From: Hemileia vastatrix
Taxonomy: Eukaryota; Basidiomycota; Pucciniomycetes; Pucciniales; Zaghouaniaceae
Direction of reading: 5' to 3'
NCBI GenBank assembly: GCA_030280995.1
Contig: JASXTE010000008.1
Coordinates: forward strand, 1,227,501 to 1,291,500
DNA length: 64,000 nt
In this document: positions 10,272 through 22,471 of the stretch, one piece after another
Numbering within the stretch: the first letter of the stretch is position 1
Layout: every line of letters starts with the position of its first letter
The notes under the pieces: generated by a model
Database searches by the model: none
What the model was told of the DNA's origin: nothing
What the model saw: the letters and a program-made list of their open reading frames with translations, nothing else
Made by a program: the position numbers and the translations under genes

Positions 10272-13200
10272 CTAAGATTTTTTCTTTTTGTATTTTTTCA
10301 ACAGAGCAGGCAGATTTGAAATTTCCTTTCCAGGTATCCATGCATCATGTTCAGATGATTTGTTCTTATATCTCAATAAATATTCAGTACCTCTCTCAGA
10401 AGTGATAATTCTATCATTGAGAATTTTATCAATTTCTGCTGTTTCTGTGACTTCCTGAGGGTTCTTCTTAGGTCTTCCTCTTCTTTTTGGAAATAAGTCA
10501 CTGTTGGAAGTATAAGGTTTAAGCAAAGAAATGGGAAAGACAGGATGTTTCCTATCATATGAAGAATACAATACAACTTCTACTGCATTATCATCAACCA
10601 TTCTTTTAACAACAAATGGTCCTACAAAAGGATCTTTTAATTTGTGGTTACCCTGTAAATTGAAATGGACAGTAGAGATCAACACTTCATCACCCTTGTT
10701 AAATGTGTATTCTTTATGGGATTTATCCCATCTTTTCTTTTCATATTCAAATGCTTTATCAATACAACTTTGAGCATGTTTTCAGCATAGCTGTTGCATT
10801 TGCATAAAAGATTTTACACCAGGGTGTAGTTCCAACTTAGGTAATTTATTATTGAGAATCTGAGCAGGAGTGTTTGGGACATAACCTAACCAAAGCTCAA
10901 AAGGCTTTTTCTCAGTGACAGAATGAACAGTGCTATTATATGCAAATTCAAGACCAGGCAAAAGAGTGACCCAATCATGAGTAAATCTGTCATTGTCTTT
11001 ATATTCTAAACCAAAGGCACAATACCTTCTAATCATATCTTCCAGAGTTTGAATCATTCTTTCAGCTAGACCATCAGTCTGAGGATGGTGAGCTGTAGAC
11101 AATTTTAACTCACAGCCACAAATATCCATCAAAGAGGTCCAAAACTCAGAAGTAAATTTTGGATCCCTATCAGAGATAATGGCTTTTGGAAAACCAATAA
11201 TATTAAACATGTAAGACCACCATAAGAAAGCTAATTCTTTGGTGGATACATCTTTGTGGGTTGGAATAAATTTGAACATTTTAGTGAATCTATCCACTAT
11301 TACCCAACAAGAGTTAAAGCTGTCTTTACCTGCAACAGGAAGACCAGTGACAAAATCCATATTAATGATTTGCCAGGGAGCACTAGGTGCTTCAATATGT
11401 TGTAATAACCCTGCTCTCTTACCTGTTAACCTTTTAGATTTTTGGCAGGAATCACAAGATTCAACATATAATTTTGTGTCTTCAGACATATTAGCCCACC
11501 ATGCAGTGTTTTTGATTCTAATCAATGTTTTTTCAAGATAAAAATGACCAGCTAATATGTCATCATGACAAAGTTTGAGGATAGTTTCTTTCATTGAAGG
11601 AGGAATAACAATTATATTGGTAAGCTTCCTCCTATAATATATATAACCATCTTCAATAGAAAACTTTCCTTTACTTAAAGCATTTTGGTACTTTGCAGGA
11701 AGAGTTTTTATTAATGCTTGAATTGAAGCATTCTTAGGATCATTCAAAATAGTAACTAATTTATTTAAGTCAGAATATTTATCATATGAATCCAGTATTA
11801 ACTGTAATAACTCTTCTTCCATATCAACTATAAATATACCATGTATATGAACAGTATCATCTTCAGGTACATAAGCAGGATTGGAGTCATTATTTGGCAG
11901 AGGCAATCTGGAGAGCATATCAACATTAGAATGAACATTTCCAGCTCTATGGATAATAGTCATCCTTCCTCTGTATTCTTGAACAGCAAGTTGCCACCTG
12001 AACATATGTCTGTTAGGTGTTTTGAGGTTTAAGAGAGATTTCACAGCACTACAGTCAGTTACCAACTCAAATTTTTGGTCATCCAAGTAGTAATGAAGTT
12101 TCTCAAGAGCCCAAACAACTGCTAAGCACTCCAATTGAGTGGCACCATATTTCAATTCACTATTTCTTAAGGTTCTTGAAATATAACAAATTACAACCTC
12201 TGAGGATTTATCATTAATAATTTGCTTTTGGTGAAGGGCAGCTCCCAGACCAATAAAGCTAGCATCTGTATAAAGTACAAATGGCTTGTTAAAATCTGGA
12301 AGAGCCAATATAGGGGCTGTCATTAAGCAACTTTTCAATGTATTAAAAGCTTTTTGACAGTCATTATTCCAGAGAAAAGCAACATCTTTTCTGGTTAGTT
12401 TTGTAAGAGGCAAGGCTATGACCTGATAGTTTTTAATATATTGTCTATAATAGCCACACATACCCAAAAAACTTTGGATTTCTCTTACAGAAGTTGGTGC
12501 TTTCACATTTTGAATGGCAGCAACTTTATTATGGTCTACACAAATTTGTAAGCCTGACACAACATGGCCAAGGACTTTCAAAGATTGAAAACCAAATTTA
12601 CACTTTTTTAAAGATAAGGTCATATTGATTTCATCCATTTTTTGGAAAACTCTATTCAAGTGAATTATATGTTCATCAAAAGTTTTAGAAAAAACAATAA
12701 TATCATCAATATAAACCATGAGCCAACCTTCAATAATTTCTTGATGGAAAGTGTTATCCATGACCTTCTGGAAAACTGAAGGAGCATTTTTAGGGCCAAA
12801 TGGCATCCTAACATACTTATATATTCCCATATGAGTAGCAATAAGCAAAAATTTTTGAGAATTTTTCTCAACTGGAACTTGATGATAACCTTTATTACCA
12901 TCCAGACAACTAATAAATTTTGCACCTTGCAAGGTAGCATCTATTGAATTAATTCTGGGTAAAGGATAAATATCATCAACAGTATAAGTATTTAAAGCTC
13001 TGTAATCTCCACATAATCTAGCTTTATCTTTTTCATAAGAAATTAAGACTGGGGAGATGACACAATATTTGGGGGTGACATCCACTTTCTCAATGATATT
13101 CATTTTCAATAATGTTTCAATATTATCTTCAATATCTTTTCTTTTTGATGGAGAAGCAGGATATGGTTTTTTCTTAAGGGTAGGAGGAATATCACTCAAA

Positions 13201-16200
13201 TTACAGGATAAGGTAATCTTCATTTCTTCCTGAACAATTCCCAAGACATGAGACCCATGAGCAAAAGCCATAGGGAAAGAGGTAATAGAGGCAACAATAG
13301 AATCTTTTTGTTCACAAGTCAACTGATCACCAAAAGAAGCAGTATTTATTTCATGTAATAAATCATCCATTTCAGTTGTTGGTCTACCTTTACATTGGGT
13401 CAGTGAGTTACAAGATTTCAACAAATGCCCAGAAGGTCTAGGAGAAGAAATTTTGAATTTTCTTTTCCCATTCATTCCTAAGGTAAAGCAATTATTTGCT
13501 GGGTCCAGTTTCACACCAAACATGGTTAAAATATCATTTCCCATAATAAACCAATTGCTCAAATTATCATTTTTCATGACAAAAAACTCACAAATAGCTC
13601 TGACAGAACCACCATTATATTTGAAAAATACAGAGGTTTTGTATTTTCCAATAGGAAATAAGGTAGAACCATACCCTCTCCATTTTTCAGAAGTTATAGG
13701 CAATAATTTACTCAAATATTCCTTATCCACTGAAGCCAAAGCTTTTTCAGATACTACACTTCCTCCAGCACCAGAATCAAGAACTACATCAACATTTTTA
13801 CCATTAATGATAACAGGTGCCTTTAAAGGGGATATAGGAATAGAATTGTTAGTAATATCTTTAATTATCTCAGCATTTTCTACTGAAGATAAATTCAATA
13901 CACAATCTTCAGATATATTATTTAAATAATGGACATCATGTTCCAAAATTAAAACATCTTTAACAGATTCATTGTCATAGGAGATATTACTTTCACAGTC
14001 ACTGGAAGAATTATTGACATCATTTTCAACTTCATCAGTGTCTTCATTTTGTTCAACAAGATGAATTTTCTTGTCACAAACATGACCCTTCTGCCACGGT
14101 TTTTTACATTTATAACAAGTATTTGTTGCATATTTTTTAGGTGCAACTGGGGCAGAGGGTTTACCAGATTTTTCTGGGAGCTTTATAGAAGGTTTATTCT
14201 GATCATTATAAGATTTACTAAGGTAATTCTTTGGTTCATATCTATGGTTGAGTAGTACTTCATTACAGATATTAATGAAAGAAGAATTTTCCCTTACATG
14301 CTCAGTTCTAGCAACAATCAAATCCCTAAGAGAATTTGGTAATTTATACAAGATTTTATCTCTCCAAATATCATAATCCAACTTTGGATCAATTGCTCTA
14401 AGGATTTTAGTTATTTTCATCAGAAAAACAATGGGCTTTTCAACAGAGGAGGATACATATCTAGTATTCTCATACAGTCTCTGCTGAGCTAACCTGAATT
14501 TTGAACCACCAAACTGATTCTCAATCAAGGATTTCCAATCATTCCATGTATAATGATTGTTATCTAAAAGGACAGATTCATACCACATCAAGGCTACATT
14601 GGAAAATAAAGAAATTAGCTTAGAAACAATTTCTTCATCAGGTAGTTTATAAGATCTCTTTAAATTATCAATTCTCTGGATAAAGTGTTGCCAATCAGAG
14701 GAAGAATCACCATCAAAGGTAGGATATTGGTCTAACTTAGGCCAATTTTTCTGACTACTGGGATGGTCCACTTTTTGGTTTGAATTATTCATTATTAATA
14801 ATTCCTGAAGTTTAGCCAGGTGTTCAGAAATTTCATTATTTACAGAAACAGCTGGTGCATGACCATCACAAGATTTTTTGCTAGTAGCAAAATATTTTAC
14901 AGACTCATTGTCAGTTTGTTTAATGGTTGAAATATGAGGAAGAAAGGATGAACTTTGCTCAGGTCTTTTCCCTTTATTTTTATGCAGCTTATTTACAGAA
15001 ATCTCATTTAATTCATTATTGGTGTTTAAGGTTGAGAACTTTTCCTGTAGGTCAGACACATAGTTTCTTATTCTTGGAATTTCAGACATCTGGTCATTTA
15101 CTTTTGCAAGAGATAGAACATTTCTGTCCTCAGAAACTGAGTGTTTGGTACTTAGTGCATGGAAATCATTTTTTAGCTTCTTAAACTCATTTTGCAGAGA
15201 TTTTATTTCATTTTTGAATGAATAATTTTCCTCAATAAGGGGTTTCAATTCACTCAAGGTCTTATGTAGACTGATATTTCTATCTGAGATAGCTCTATGG
15301 TCACTTCTTATTTGTTTTTGTTGACTAAGAACAATATTCAAGGTTTCTTTGATTTTCAAATAAGCTGTATCTTGTACAGAAGAACTCACTTTACATTGCA
15401 AGTGTAAATTATTTAATCTATCATTTTCATGGATTAACAAATCTCTCACATGTTTGTCTTTTACAATATTAAAATCAAGGGTATCTTTCAATATTTCCTC
15501 AGAAGTTTTTTCAATTAAGGTATAGATTTCAGGGGGAACAGAATCATTTTTAATTGCAAGAGAAGGATTAATTAAAGATGTAGAAGTTAAATGTAAAGGT
15601 TCATCAAATGACAATTTGCTAATTACATCAATAGGGCTACTAGTTACAGGAAGCTGTCTTTTAACAGGTTTAACTGTTCTTTCACCATGTTCAATAATAT
15701 TACCTGCAGAAGAAGATTTATTAGAAAACATACCCAAGTGACTATCAACCAAATTACTTACCATGGCAGAAGAGGAAACTTCCCCTGGGACTGGGTTTGG
15801 GATTGTGCTTGGGCCTTCTTTCTCCTGCCTTGTTGGTAGGGATGAGGAGGTGGATGGAAATTGGGTGTTCTGGATGGGCCAGGCTGATGATGAGGAGGGT
15901 GTTGCACATTCTGTTGGTAGTGACTCATTAGATAATCCCATTTCCATTGCTCTACTTCCATAGTATTTGGATTTTGGATGGTTGAGCTGGGTGGCTGTGA
16001 AGGTTGAGCCTGAAACTGAGGCTGATTGGGAGGCAACTAAGGAGGGGCCTGGGCCTGAATCTGGTTCCTGAGTTCTTGGACCTGATCCCACAATGTGTCT
16101 ACCTTTGCTTTGTACGTCATATTTTCTGTCTTCAACTCTTTTATATGACTGGATAGGTTGCTGATTTGTTGTGGCAGAGGAAGCTTTTTTATTTTGAAGC

Positions 16201-16439
16201 CTTTTGGAAGACCTTCTTGAGGCACTAGAGGCTTTACTTCCTTCTGTGGTACTGGGGGAAGGGGGTTTGGTTTGTTTGCATTTCCTGTCATTTCCACATC
16301 CTGCAGTATGTGAATTCTTTGTGTTAGTATAAGATTTTTTATGACCAACTTTAGAAGAACTTACAGTGTCAGCATCATAGTCAATTTCTATTTCATCCAC
16401 TTGCATGTTATCCATTTTTTCTGCCAAATTGTTGGACAT
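10272..16439 (-). pseudogene. Gypsy-1 gag-pol polyprotein with chromodomain, one TGA
   Basis: One frame is open for 1885 codons from ATG at 16439 to TGA at 10782-10784, then continues in the same frame to 10272. Where the relatives read LCRKHAQ, this copy has LC-stop-KHAQ. Domains in order: coiled-coil gag; knuckle CYKCKKPWQKGHVC (near 14110); protease VVLDSGAGGSVVS; reverse transcriptase with YIDD (about 12700); RNase H with YTDAS and TDCSA; integrase H2C2 finger (CHDDILAGH...CDSCQK) and DD35E (MDFVTG, SDRDPKF, TDGLAERM); GPF module; and a C-terminal chromodomain ending WIPGKEISNLPALLKKYKK. Apart from the TGA no break was seen in this frame, so the element may be a very recent casualty. The first 230 or so codons overlap another conserved frame. 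Confidence 0.9.
15758..16291 (-). pseudogene. Gypsy-1 overlapping ORF1 (WKWD protein), one TAG
   Basis: A second frame, offset from gag-pol, starts at ATG 16291 (MTGNANKPNPLPP). It is interrupted once by TAG at 16037-16039 and ends ...KFPLLPW-stop at 15758. It aligns with ORF1 of gypsy-2, -3 and -4 through an N-terminal QD(I/V)xM(E/T)G motif, a KIKK...PLQ coiled-coil part, the central WKWD(Y/W) motif, a Pro/His-rich segment with HPY, a basic patch and a terminal PW. Conservation at this distance favours a real protein, of unknown function. Confidence 0.6.
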
Positions 16440-17103
16440 ACTAGTGGGAAGATTTATAATTTACTTTTTATTTTATAAAAAAAATAATAAAAGTTAGTCA
16501 ATAATTGCTCCAAATAAAAAAAAATTTTATTAATTAAATTATAGAAAAAATAATTTTCAATATAAAGTAATAAAAAAATTAATTTAAAAAAAAATGGATT
16601 GCAAGGTTAAATTGGGAATAACAATCAAGTTAATTCAACCAATTAATTACCAATATTAAATATGGCAATATATTTGGGACTAAGCACAATGTACTTTTAA
16701 GTCAACCAAAATTAACAATAATTAATATAAAAAAAATTAAATTAATAATTCAATTTTGTATTAAAAAATTTTAATTCTTCTAGGACTAAGAGGATTTAAC
16801 ACTCTATAATGGTCAACTAGGAAAAAAAAATTTTTTTAAAATTGAACACTTACACTCAGTGAATCAGCAATTAAGCCACAATCACTGTTATTGCAATAAA
16901 AATATAGTAATAAGAGTGAGAGGCGCAAAGGAGAACTTACTATAGTGATCGAAAAATCACTTCAAAATGAAATAAAACTTAATATTATATAAACCTAAGA
17001 TGTCGAACCCAAGTTCGAAACACAGTCGCGGCAAAAGTTTTGTTTTGCTAGGTGGTCCGTGCGTTTTGTCGTTCGTCGCCAGGCTCGATCGTCGTCGTCG
17101 TTT
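16440..17103. other. Gypsy-1 5' leader, no gene
   Basis: An AT-rich untranslated leader lies between the 5' LTR and the gag start. A 100-base GC-rich, CGTCGTCGT-containing stretch at about 17010-17110 lies next to the primer site and is unlike the rest of the element. Confidence 0.6.
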
Positions 17104-17116
17104 GGAAAGGTCCCCA
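17104..17116 (-). promoter_or_regulatory. Gypsy-1 primer-binding site
   Basis: TGGGGACCTTTCC in element sense lies two bases from the end of the 5' LTR. Gypsy-4 has the identical 13 bases and gypsy-2 a close variant. It begins TGG as expected for pairing with a tRNA CCA end; the tRNA was not identified. Confidence 0.7.
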
Positions 17117-17118
17117 GT

Positions 17119-18243
17119 TGTCGGTCAGTCGTCTAGAAGAGGTAAGAAAAATAGGAGAAAAAGGAGGAGGACAAAGGAAAATAAAGAAATAAACCAAATA
17201 TATATATATATTTTATTTGAGAGGGAGACAATGGTGAGCAACTTTGAGAGGTGACAAAAACTTAGATTTTATTAATAATAATATTATTAAATGTAAGGGT
17301 ACTGCGCAGCAAACAATTTTAATTACTATTAGACTTAAAGAAACCTTTGATTTGTTGTATAGAATTTAAATTAGATTTGTATTACTAATAAAAAAATATA
17401 AACGTAATAAAATGGTTATTTAATTTGTTGAGTGTGTAATAAGTGATGAGGCTACAGGGGATTATCCAAGGCCCTTTTATAGGCAATGGGTCCTCTGAAG
17501 CGCTACTATCTTTGTAAATACAATGATTAGAATGGAATAAAACAAATATATCAAAAGAGTAAATGAAACATAACAATATAGAGAAAAACATGAAACAAAT
17601 AATTAAAACCCCAATTAAGAATCCAATTTCCCTGCCATTAATTCCCAAATCAGTAAGTGACAATAGTGAATAACTAAACAAGATTGGAGACATAGGAACT
17701 ATGAGAAATATAATTCCAAACAGATGGTACATTCTGATTAAAGGACATTTTAAGTGAAACAAAAAATAATTTGACGCAACAAAACAAGCAATTAATCTCA
17801 ATTTAGTCCAAATTAATTTATTTGTTTTTTCTAACACAATTAAGGGTCAAAAGAAGCGTCCTTAATTATTGTTTAGTATCATATGAGAGGTATTATTTAA
17901 TATATAAATTTAAGTAATTAATTTAAATATATTATAAATCAATTTTACACTTGTAATTATAATATATGTTTTTTAATTAATTAAATATAAATTTATAATT
18001 ATTAAATACATAAAAATGCGCCATTATTTGTAGAATATATTATATTATGCTCAATTTAATTGTATATAAAAATATATATAACCAATAAATTTAATGTAAC
18101 ACTTGTATATAATAAAATTCTTATATAATTTCATTATGCAATAAAATATTAAGTTATATTCATTAAATACAAGTCTTACCCACTCTTTAAGGTTTTATAA
18201 TTTATATATCATTTACTGGACTCCTGGAATAGCCTGGCTGACA
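17119..18243 (-). repeat. Gypsy-1 5' LTR
   Basis: The partner of 9102-10237, starting TGTCGGTCAG and ending GGCTGACA on the plus strand. The 150-codon hydrophobic frame is also kept here (17385-17837) with only two substitutions relative to the other LTR. Confidence 0.93.
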
Positions 18244-18935
18244 TTTAAGTTATTTAGTAATTTTACTGACACAATTAAGGGCCAAAAAAGCGCCCAATAT
18301 TTATGAATAATAATATATGATAAGTTGTATTTAGTATATGAATTTTATTAATTAAATTATAATTACATTATAAGTTAAATTTATTATGTAACTTATAATA
18401 TAATTTTATAAATAATTAATTTATTAATTTTAGGAATATTAAATACATATATATGTGCCATGATTTTATAGAATATAATATTTTTTATGTAATAAAAAAT
18501 TAACTTATTAATAAAAATAAATATAATAATTATTTTGCTTATTCATAAAATATTTATATAATTTTATTATTCAATAAAATATTTTATTGTAACTACATAA
18601 AATACATAATATTATTCACTTAAATGATTCCAATAAATTATTATAACAATTTACTGGGCTCCTGAGATAGCCTGGCTGACAAAAACTCTTTGGAAATTGA
18701 AAAAGATTGTTTAAAGATGGAAATAAAGAACTCAAAGCTTGAAAGGGAAAGAAAATCATACACTCTGAAATCAACAGCTTCAGTTGGAAAGAGAAAAATT
18801 ACAGTTCCAACATGAAGAATTAAATCAAAAATAAAAAGTGAAGAAAAAACCAGCAGACAAAACTTGATGTTAACATGTCTGAGTGCAGGAAAATCAACAG
18901 ATAAAATTAAACAGCTGCTGGATTTACTTGATTAG

Positions 18936-19383
18936 CTTAATTTTTTATATCCTGACTTTACAAAGGTCTTGATTTTAGAATTTTTTTTTTTGGTCAAAAC
19001 TTGAAAATCTCTTAGAATCTTTCTCAAAAAAGGTGTTGAATCACATTATTATCTTGTAACTTAATTTTTCTTTCATGGTGGACACACAATTTATATGTAT
19101 TCAACTTTCCCAGGGGTAAACGGCCCTCAACTCATTCCTTTGAAACTCTTCCAGATTGCATTTCATAATGCATTTCAGAACACATTTCAAAACACATATC
19201 CTAATCATCATCTAATTCTCCTTCCAGTTTCCCCCAACTTTCTTCCTCTTTACATCTTTTTCTGCCCTTTCATCAAGGTAAGTTTTTATCATTTTCTTCA
19301 CACCTTCACATGTTCCTCATTTTACTCTTAAACCTCCTTCCAACACTTACCTAAAATGAGAAATACCTGATCCTGCTTTTCTT
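18936..19383 (+). other. Downstream part of element A, no gene
   Basis: Nothing coding was recognised between the end of the Myb/SANT-like gene and the T-rich tract. A GTAAGT at 19279-19284 and short frames are present without further support. Confidence 0.5.
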
Positions 19384-20127
19384 TTTACTGGATTTTAAAT
19401 CTTTTTTCTTTTTTTTCCTTTTTTTTTATTTTTTTATTTTTATTTTTATTTTTTTCCTTTTTTTTTTTCCTTTTTTCCTTTTTTTACTTTTTTTTACTTT
19501 TTTTTTACTTTTTTTTCCTTTTATTTTTCCTTATTTCTACTTTTTTTACTTTTTTTATTTTTATTACTTTTTTTACTTTTTATAACTTTTTTATAACTTT
19601 TTTTTTCCTTTTTTTTCCTTTTTTTTTTTTCCTTTTTTACTTTTTTTTTTTACTTTTTTTTACTTTTTCTTACTTTTTTTTTCAATTTTTTTTCCTTTTT
19701 TTTCCTTTTTTTTCCACTTTTTCCATTTTTTTCTTTTTTTTCCATTTTTTCCATTTTTTCCCATTTTTTCCATGTTTTTCAATTTTTTTCAATTTTTTCG
19801 CATTTTTTCCATTTTTTCCCATTTTTTCCATTTTTTTTCCATTTTTTTTTTGATTTTTTCCCTTTTTTTCCATTTTTCCCCACTTTTTCCATTTTTTTCC
19901 ATTTTTTTCCATTTTTTCCCATTTTTTTCCATTTTTTTCCATTTTTTTCCATTTTTTTCCCTTTTTTTTTCCTTTTTTTTCCATTTTTTTTCCTTTTTTT
20001 TTTCCATTTTTTTTCCTTTTTTTTTTCCTTTTTTATCCTTTTTTATCCTTTTTTATCCTTTTTTATCATTTTTTTTTTTACTTTTTTTCCTTGTTTTCTT
20101 TTTCCTTTTTTCCTTTTTTTTTTTTTT
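19384..20127. repeat. T-rich low-complexity tract
   Basis: About 740 bases are almost entirely T with interspersed C, CCA and TA, built from short variants such as CCATTTTTT and CCTTTTTTT. The reverse strand is a poly-purine tract whose open frames encode only Lys/Met/Gly/Glu (MEKKGKKKG type). Those frames are composition artefacts. Confidence 0.9.
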
Positions 20128-20747
20128 GCCAAATCACTTTAGAAACTGTCCCAGAGCAATTCTAGACTGTTTCTGAGAATTTTGGTAAGTTTTTTTTTTT
20201 TTTTTTTAGCCTCAGAAACGTTTTGGAAGCATGCCCAGAAAATTTACAAGCATTTTTCTCAAGTTTTTTTTTTTTCCAAATCAATTCAGGAACAGTACCA
20301 GAACAACTCTAGATTGTTTCTGAGCCTTTTTGGTAAGTTTTTTTTTCTTTTTTTTTCTTAGCCTTGGAAACATGCTGGAAGCATTCCTAGCACATTTCCA
20401 AGCATTTTTCTTAAGTTTATTTTTTTCCAAATTGAGTCAGAAACAGTACCAAAGCATTTCTAGACTGTTTCCAAGTGTTTTGGTAAGTTTTTTTTCTTAG
20501 CTTTGGAAGCATGCCCAGCACATTTCCAAGCATTTTTCTCAAGTTTTTTTTTTTCCAAATTGATTTGGAAAAAGTACCAGAACAACTCTAGACTGTTTCA
20601 AAGCATTTTGGTAAGTAATTTTTTCTTTCTTTTTTTTAGTCTAGGAAACATGCTGGCAACATGCCCAGCACATTTCCGAGCATTTTTCTCAAGTTTTTTT
20701 TTCCAAATTGATTTGGAAAAAGTAACAGGAAATTTCTAGACTGTTTC
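20128..20747 (+). repeat. Tandem array with splice-like unit borders
   Basis: Five diverged units share the core AGCATTTTTCTCAAG, a T tract, CCAAAT, AGTACCAGAACAACTCTAGA and CTGTTT. Unit bodies 20210-20332, 20362-20482 and 20501-20610 each begin after a T-rich TAG and end at TTTG followed by GTAAGT. The spacers are 29, 18 and 29 bases of mostly T. The first unit is partial and the last is cut by the gypsy-4 LTR at 20748. No consistent coding frame was found. Confidence 0.75.
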
Positions 20748-21181
20748 TGTCAGCCTGGAAATTCCCAGGGCTGAGTAAAAAGTACTTATAAAGTTTGTTA
20801 AATACATGTACTATACATGGAAACAATAAATAGAGGTACAAAAGTTGTACACATAAGTGAAATTAATGATAAAATACAATATATGACATTATAACACCTT
20901 ATATACATGCACATATCCACCTTTTATAAGTCTTAAGTACTAAATATTGAACTGGAATATGTCAGGGTACTCTTAAGAACCTTAGACATAACACTACATA
21001 ATTTATAAGTAGACTTAAAGCTGTTATTTTCATTATTTTATGGAAAAAACAAGAAATGCACTTTAAATCATTTAAAAGTTGGGTATATGTGCTATAAAAT
21101 TGATATTATAAAAAATGCACTTTGACAGATCAATCTGTCTTAATTTGAAATATTGATTTGGCTATTCAAATGTATAAAAAC

Positions 21182-22354
21182 GTCAGTGTGTGCTAGTATC
21201 TAAGTATGATTTAATAGTAAAAATTGATGGTCCTAATACTTATTATTAAATAATTTAGTGATTACACCTCAGGGGAAGACTTATAAAATAGTTATTCTCA
21301 ATATAAACTCACAATACTTGGATTTTTATGCATGCTAGTGGTGGAAAATAGATAAAATAGAGTTATAGCTTATATAAAGATAATACCAATTTATAAATGC
21401 TTTATAATATATTTATATATGATAATAATTGTTTAATAGTGTTTATTTGATGTGTAGTAAGTAAGTGATGTCTAATAACCCGTCAAATCCTCCCTTACCT
21501 ATACCAAAATCCACTGGAGTGCACAGACCTTCAATCCAGATGATGTCACTGGTATCACTAGAAGTTACAGCACTGTGAGGGCCCATCACCTCCCCATTGT
21601 GTCCACTTCAAGCAGTTTCAACACCCAGACCTCCAGTAAGGACCCTCCATCACAATTAATGATACCACAGACCCATACCATAAAAAGTATAAACAGATAA
21701 ATGCAGATACCATAAAGAAACAGGTTAAATAACTCATAAAAAGAGTATATAATGGAGCCCAAAGCATATAAAGGAACCAAATTAACTTTACAAGCCCTTA
21801 ACAACATCCCCAAGCATCCATATTAACCCAGTAATCATCTCACAACCCATAAATCCATGAAATTCCATCAAAGGAAGCAGATTAAGTTGTCCAAACTGGA
21901 TATATGCACCTGAAAAAAGTGTATATGCTTAAGTAGGCACTGTGAGTCCACTGAATACGTCCATATGACCTAAAATAAGCAGAAAAATAAAGTTTATAGG
22001 CTATTAATAGGTTAAAACCCACTTATATACCTAAATATACATAATATAACTACATATTTCACTGAATATGAAGTTTATGTATACATATAAGCTTATGTGT
22101 GTCTATAATTACTTAATATCACTTAAGATAAGTATATTATGACTTCATTAACACATTAATAAGTATTATTAGGCTATGGATAAGCTATTTAAACTGCTTT
22201 GAGTCATATAATAGTGTAATAATTATATATATATGTATTATAACAATATATATAAGTATTTAAACCTTATTTTTAAGTTATAATCTTAATTTAGTTAAGT
22301 TTATCTTATTTTAAACATAAGAATTACTTAGTCATGGGGATACCTAGGCTGACA
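21182..22354 (-). repeat. Gypsy-2 3' LTR (family B)
   Basis: It ends TACCTAGGCTGACA on the plus strand and is directly followed by the polypurine tract at 22355-22365 (GGGTGAGGGAG in element sense). A GC-richer core near 21505-21650, with CACTGTGAGGGCCCATCACC, is conserved in all four family-B LTRs of the window. Confidence 0.9.
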
Positions 22355-22471
22355 CTCCCTCACCCAACAAAAACAATAAAAAAATGTTAAGACATTTTAA
22401 TTAATAAGTAAAGAGTGAATAGAAATATAATTTTTAAATTTTCTATGATACATATACTGAATTAAACAGTA

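Larger units (their letters stand above)
9102..18243 (-). mobile_element. Gypsy-1: near-intact Ty3/gypsy chromovirus
   Basis: A complete 9.1-kb element lies in minus orientation with TTTAA duplicated at 9097-9101 and 18244-18248. The LTRs are 9102-10237 and 17119-18243. By eye they differ by an 11-base indel and about half a dozen substitutions, so insertion is recent. The element has a polypurine tract next to the left LTR, a primer-binding site next to the right LTR, one long gag-pol frame, and a C-terminal chromodomain that would target chromatin. It sits inside the solo LTR-C, a related family. Confidence 0.93.
8231..18681 (-). mobile_element. Solo LTR of family C, itself split by gypsy-1
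   Basis: The two pieces are 8231-9101 and 18249-18681, about 1300 bases in all. On the plus strand it starts TATTGGCCAGTTTTCTAGAAG, a decayed counterpart of the gypsy-1 LTR start TGTTGGTCAGTCGTCTAGAAG, and ends GCCTGGCTGACA. The 5-base flank AAAAC is duplicated at 8226-8230 and 18682-18686, inside the Myb/SANT coding sequence. No internal retrotransposon region other than gypsy-1 is present, so it looks like a solo LTR formed by recombination. Confidence 0.75.
7185..18935 (+). pseudogene. Myb/SANT-like Harbinger accessory gene A, split by nested LTRs
   Basis: In Harbinger transposons a Myb/SANT-like partner protein is thought to help the transposase find the ends. This copy is homologous to the intact gene at 26889-28203. 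Exon pieces are 7185-7747 (at least two frameshifts, near 7450 and 7590), 7845-8031, 8100-8230 and, after the LTR/gypsy-1 insertion, 18682-18935. The N-terminal part has the family pattern FNWLQTKSNYDACFSC...KSTPVGHPP. The C-terminal part is a charged coiled coil ending SAGKSTDKIKQLLDLLD. The reading frame resumes at the insertion site once the AAAAC duplication is allowed for. Confidence 0.7.
6737..20747 (+). mobile_element. Harbinger-like element A, interrupted
   Basis: The left terminus TAGGGGGTGTCAAAC follows TAT at 6734-6736. It resembles the termini of elements B and C, which also start TAGGGGGT and have 3-base target duplications. The element carries a Myb/SANT-like gene in the same position as element B. 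It is broken by a solo LTR-C that holds gypsy-1 (8231-18681), and at 20748 by gypsy-4. The right terminus is not visible, so the extent from 18936 to 20747 is inferred from the absence of any other boundary. Confidence 0.65.

Noticed and set aside
12665..12940. Alternative-frame ORF inside the gypsy-1 reverse transcriptase
   Set aside because: It overlaps the catalytic region in another frame, has no counterpart conserved in gypsy-3, and is Leu-rich by codon shadowing.
19682..20007. Lys/Met/Gly-rich open frames on the minus strand
   Set aside because: They are translations of a T-rich low-complexity tract; all frames are open for the same compositional reason.
20967..20985. Internal TGTCAGGGTACTC as a further LTR start
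   Set aside because: The position aligns with the interior of the solo family-A LTR (near 32060), so it is ordinary LTR sequence that happens to resemble a terminus.
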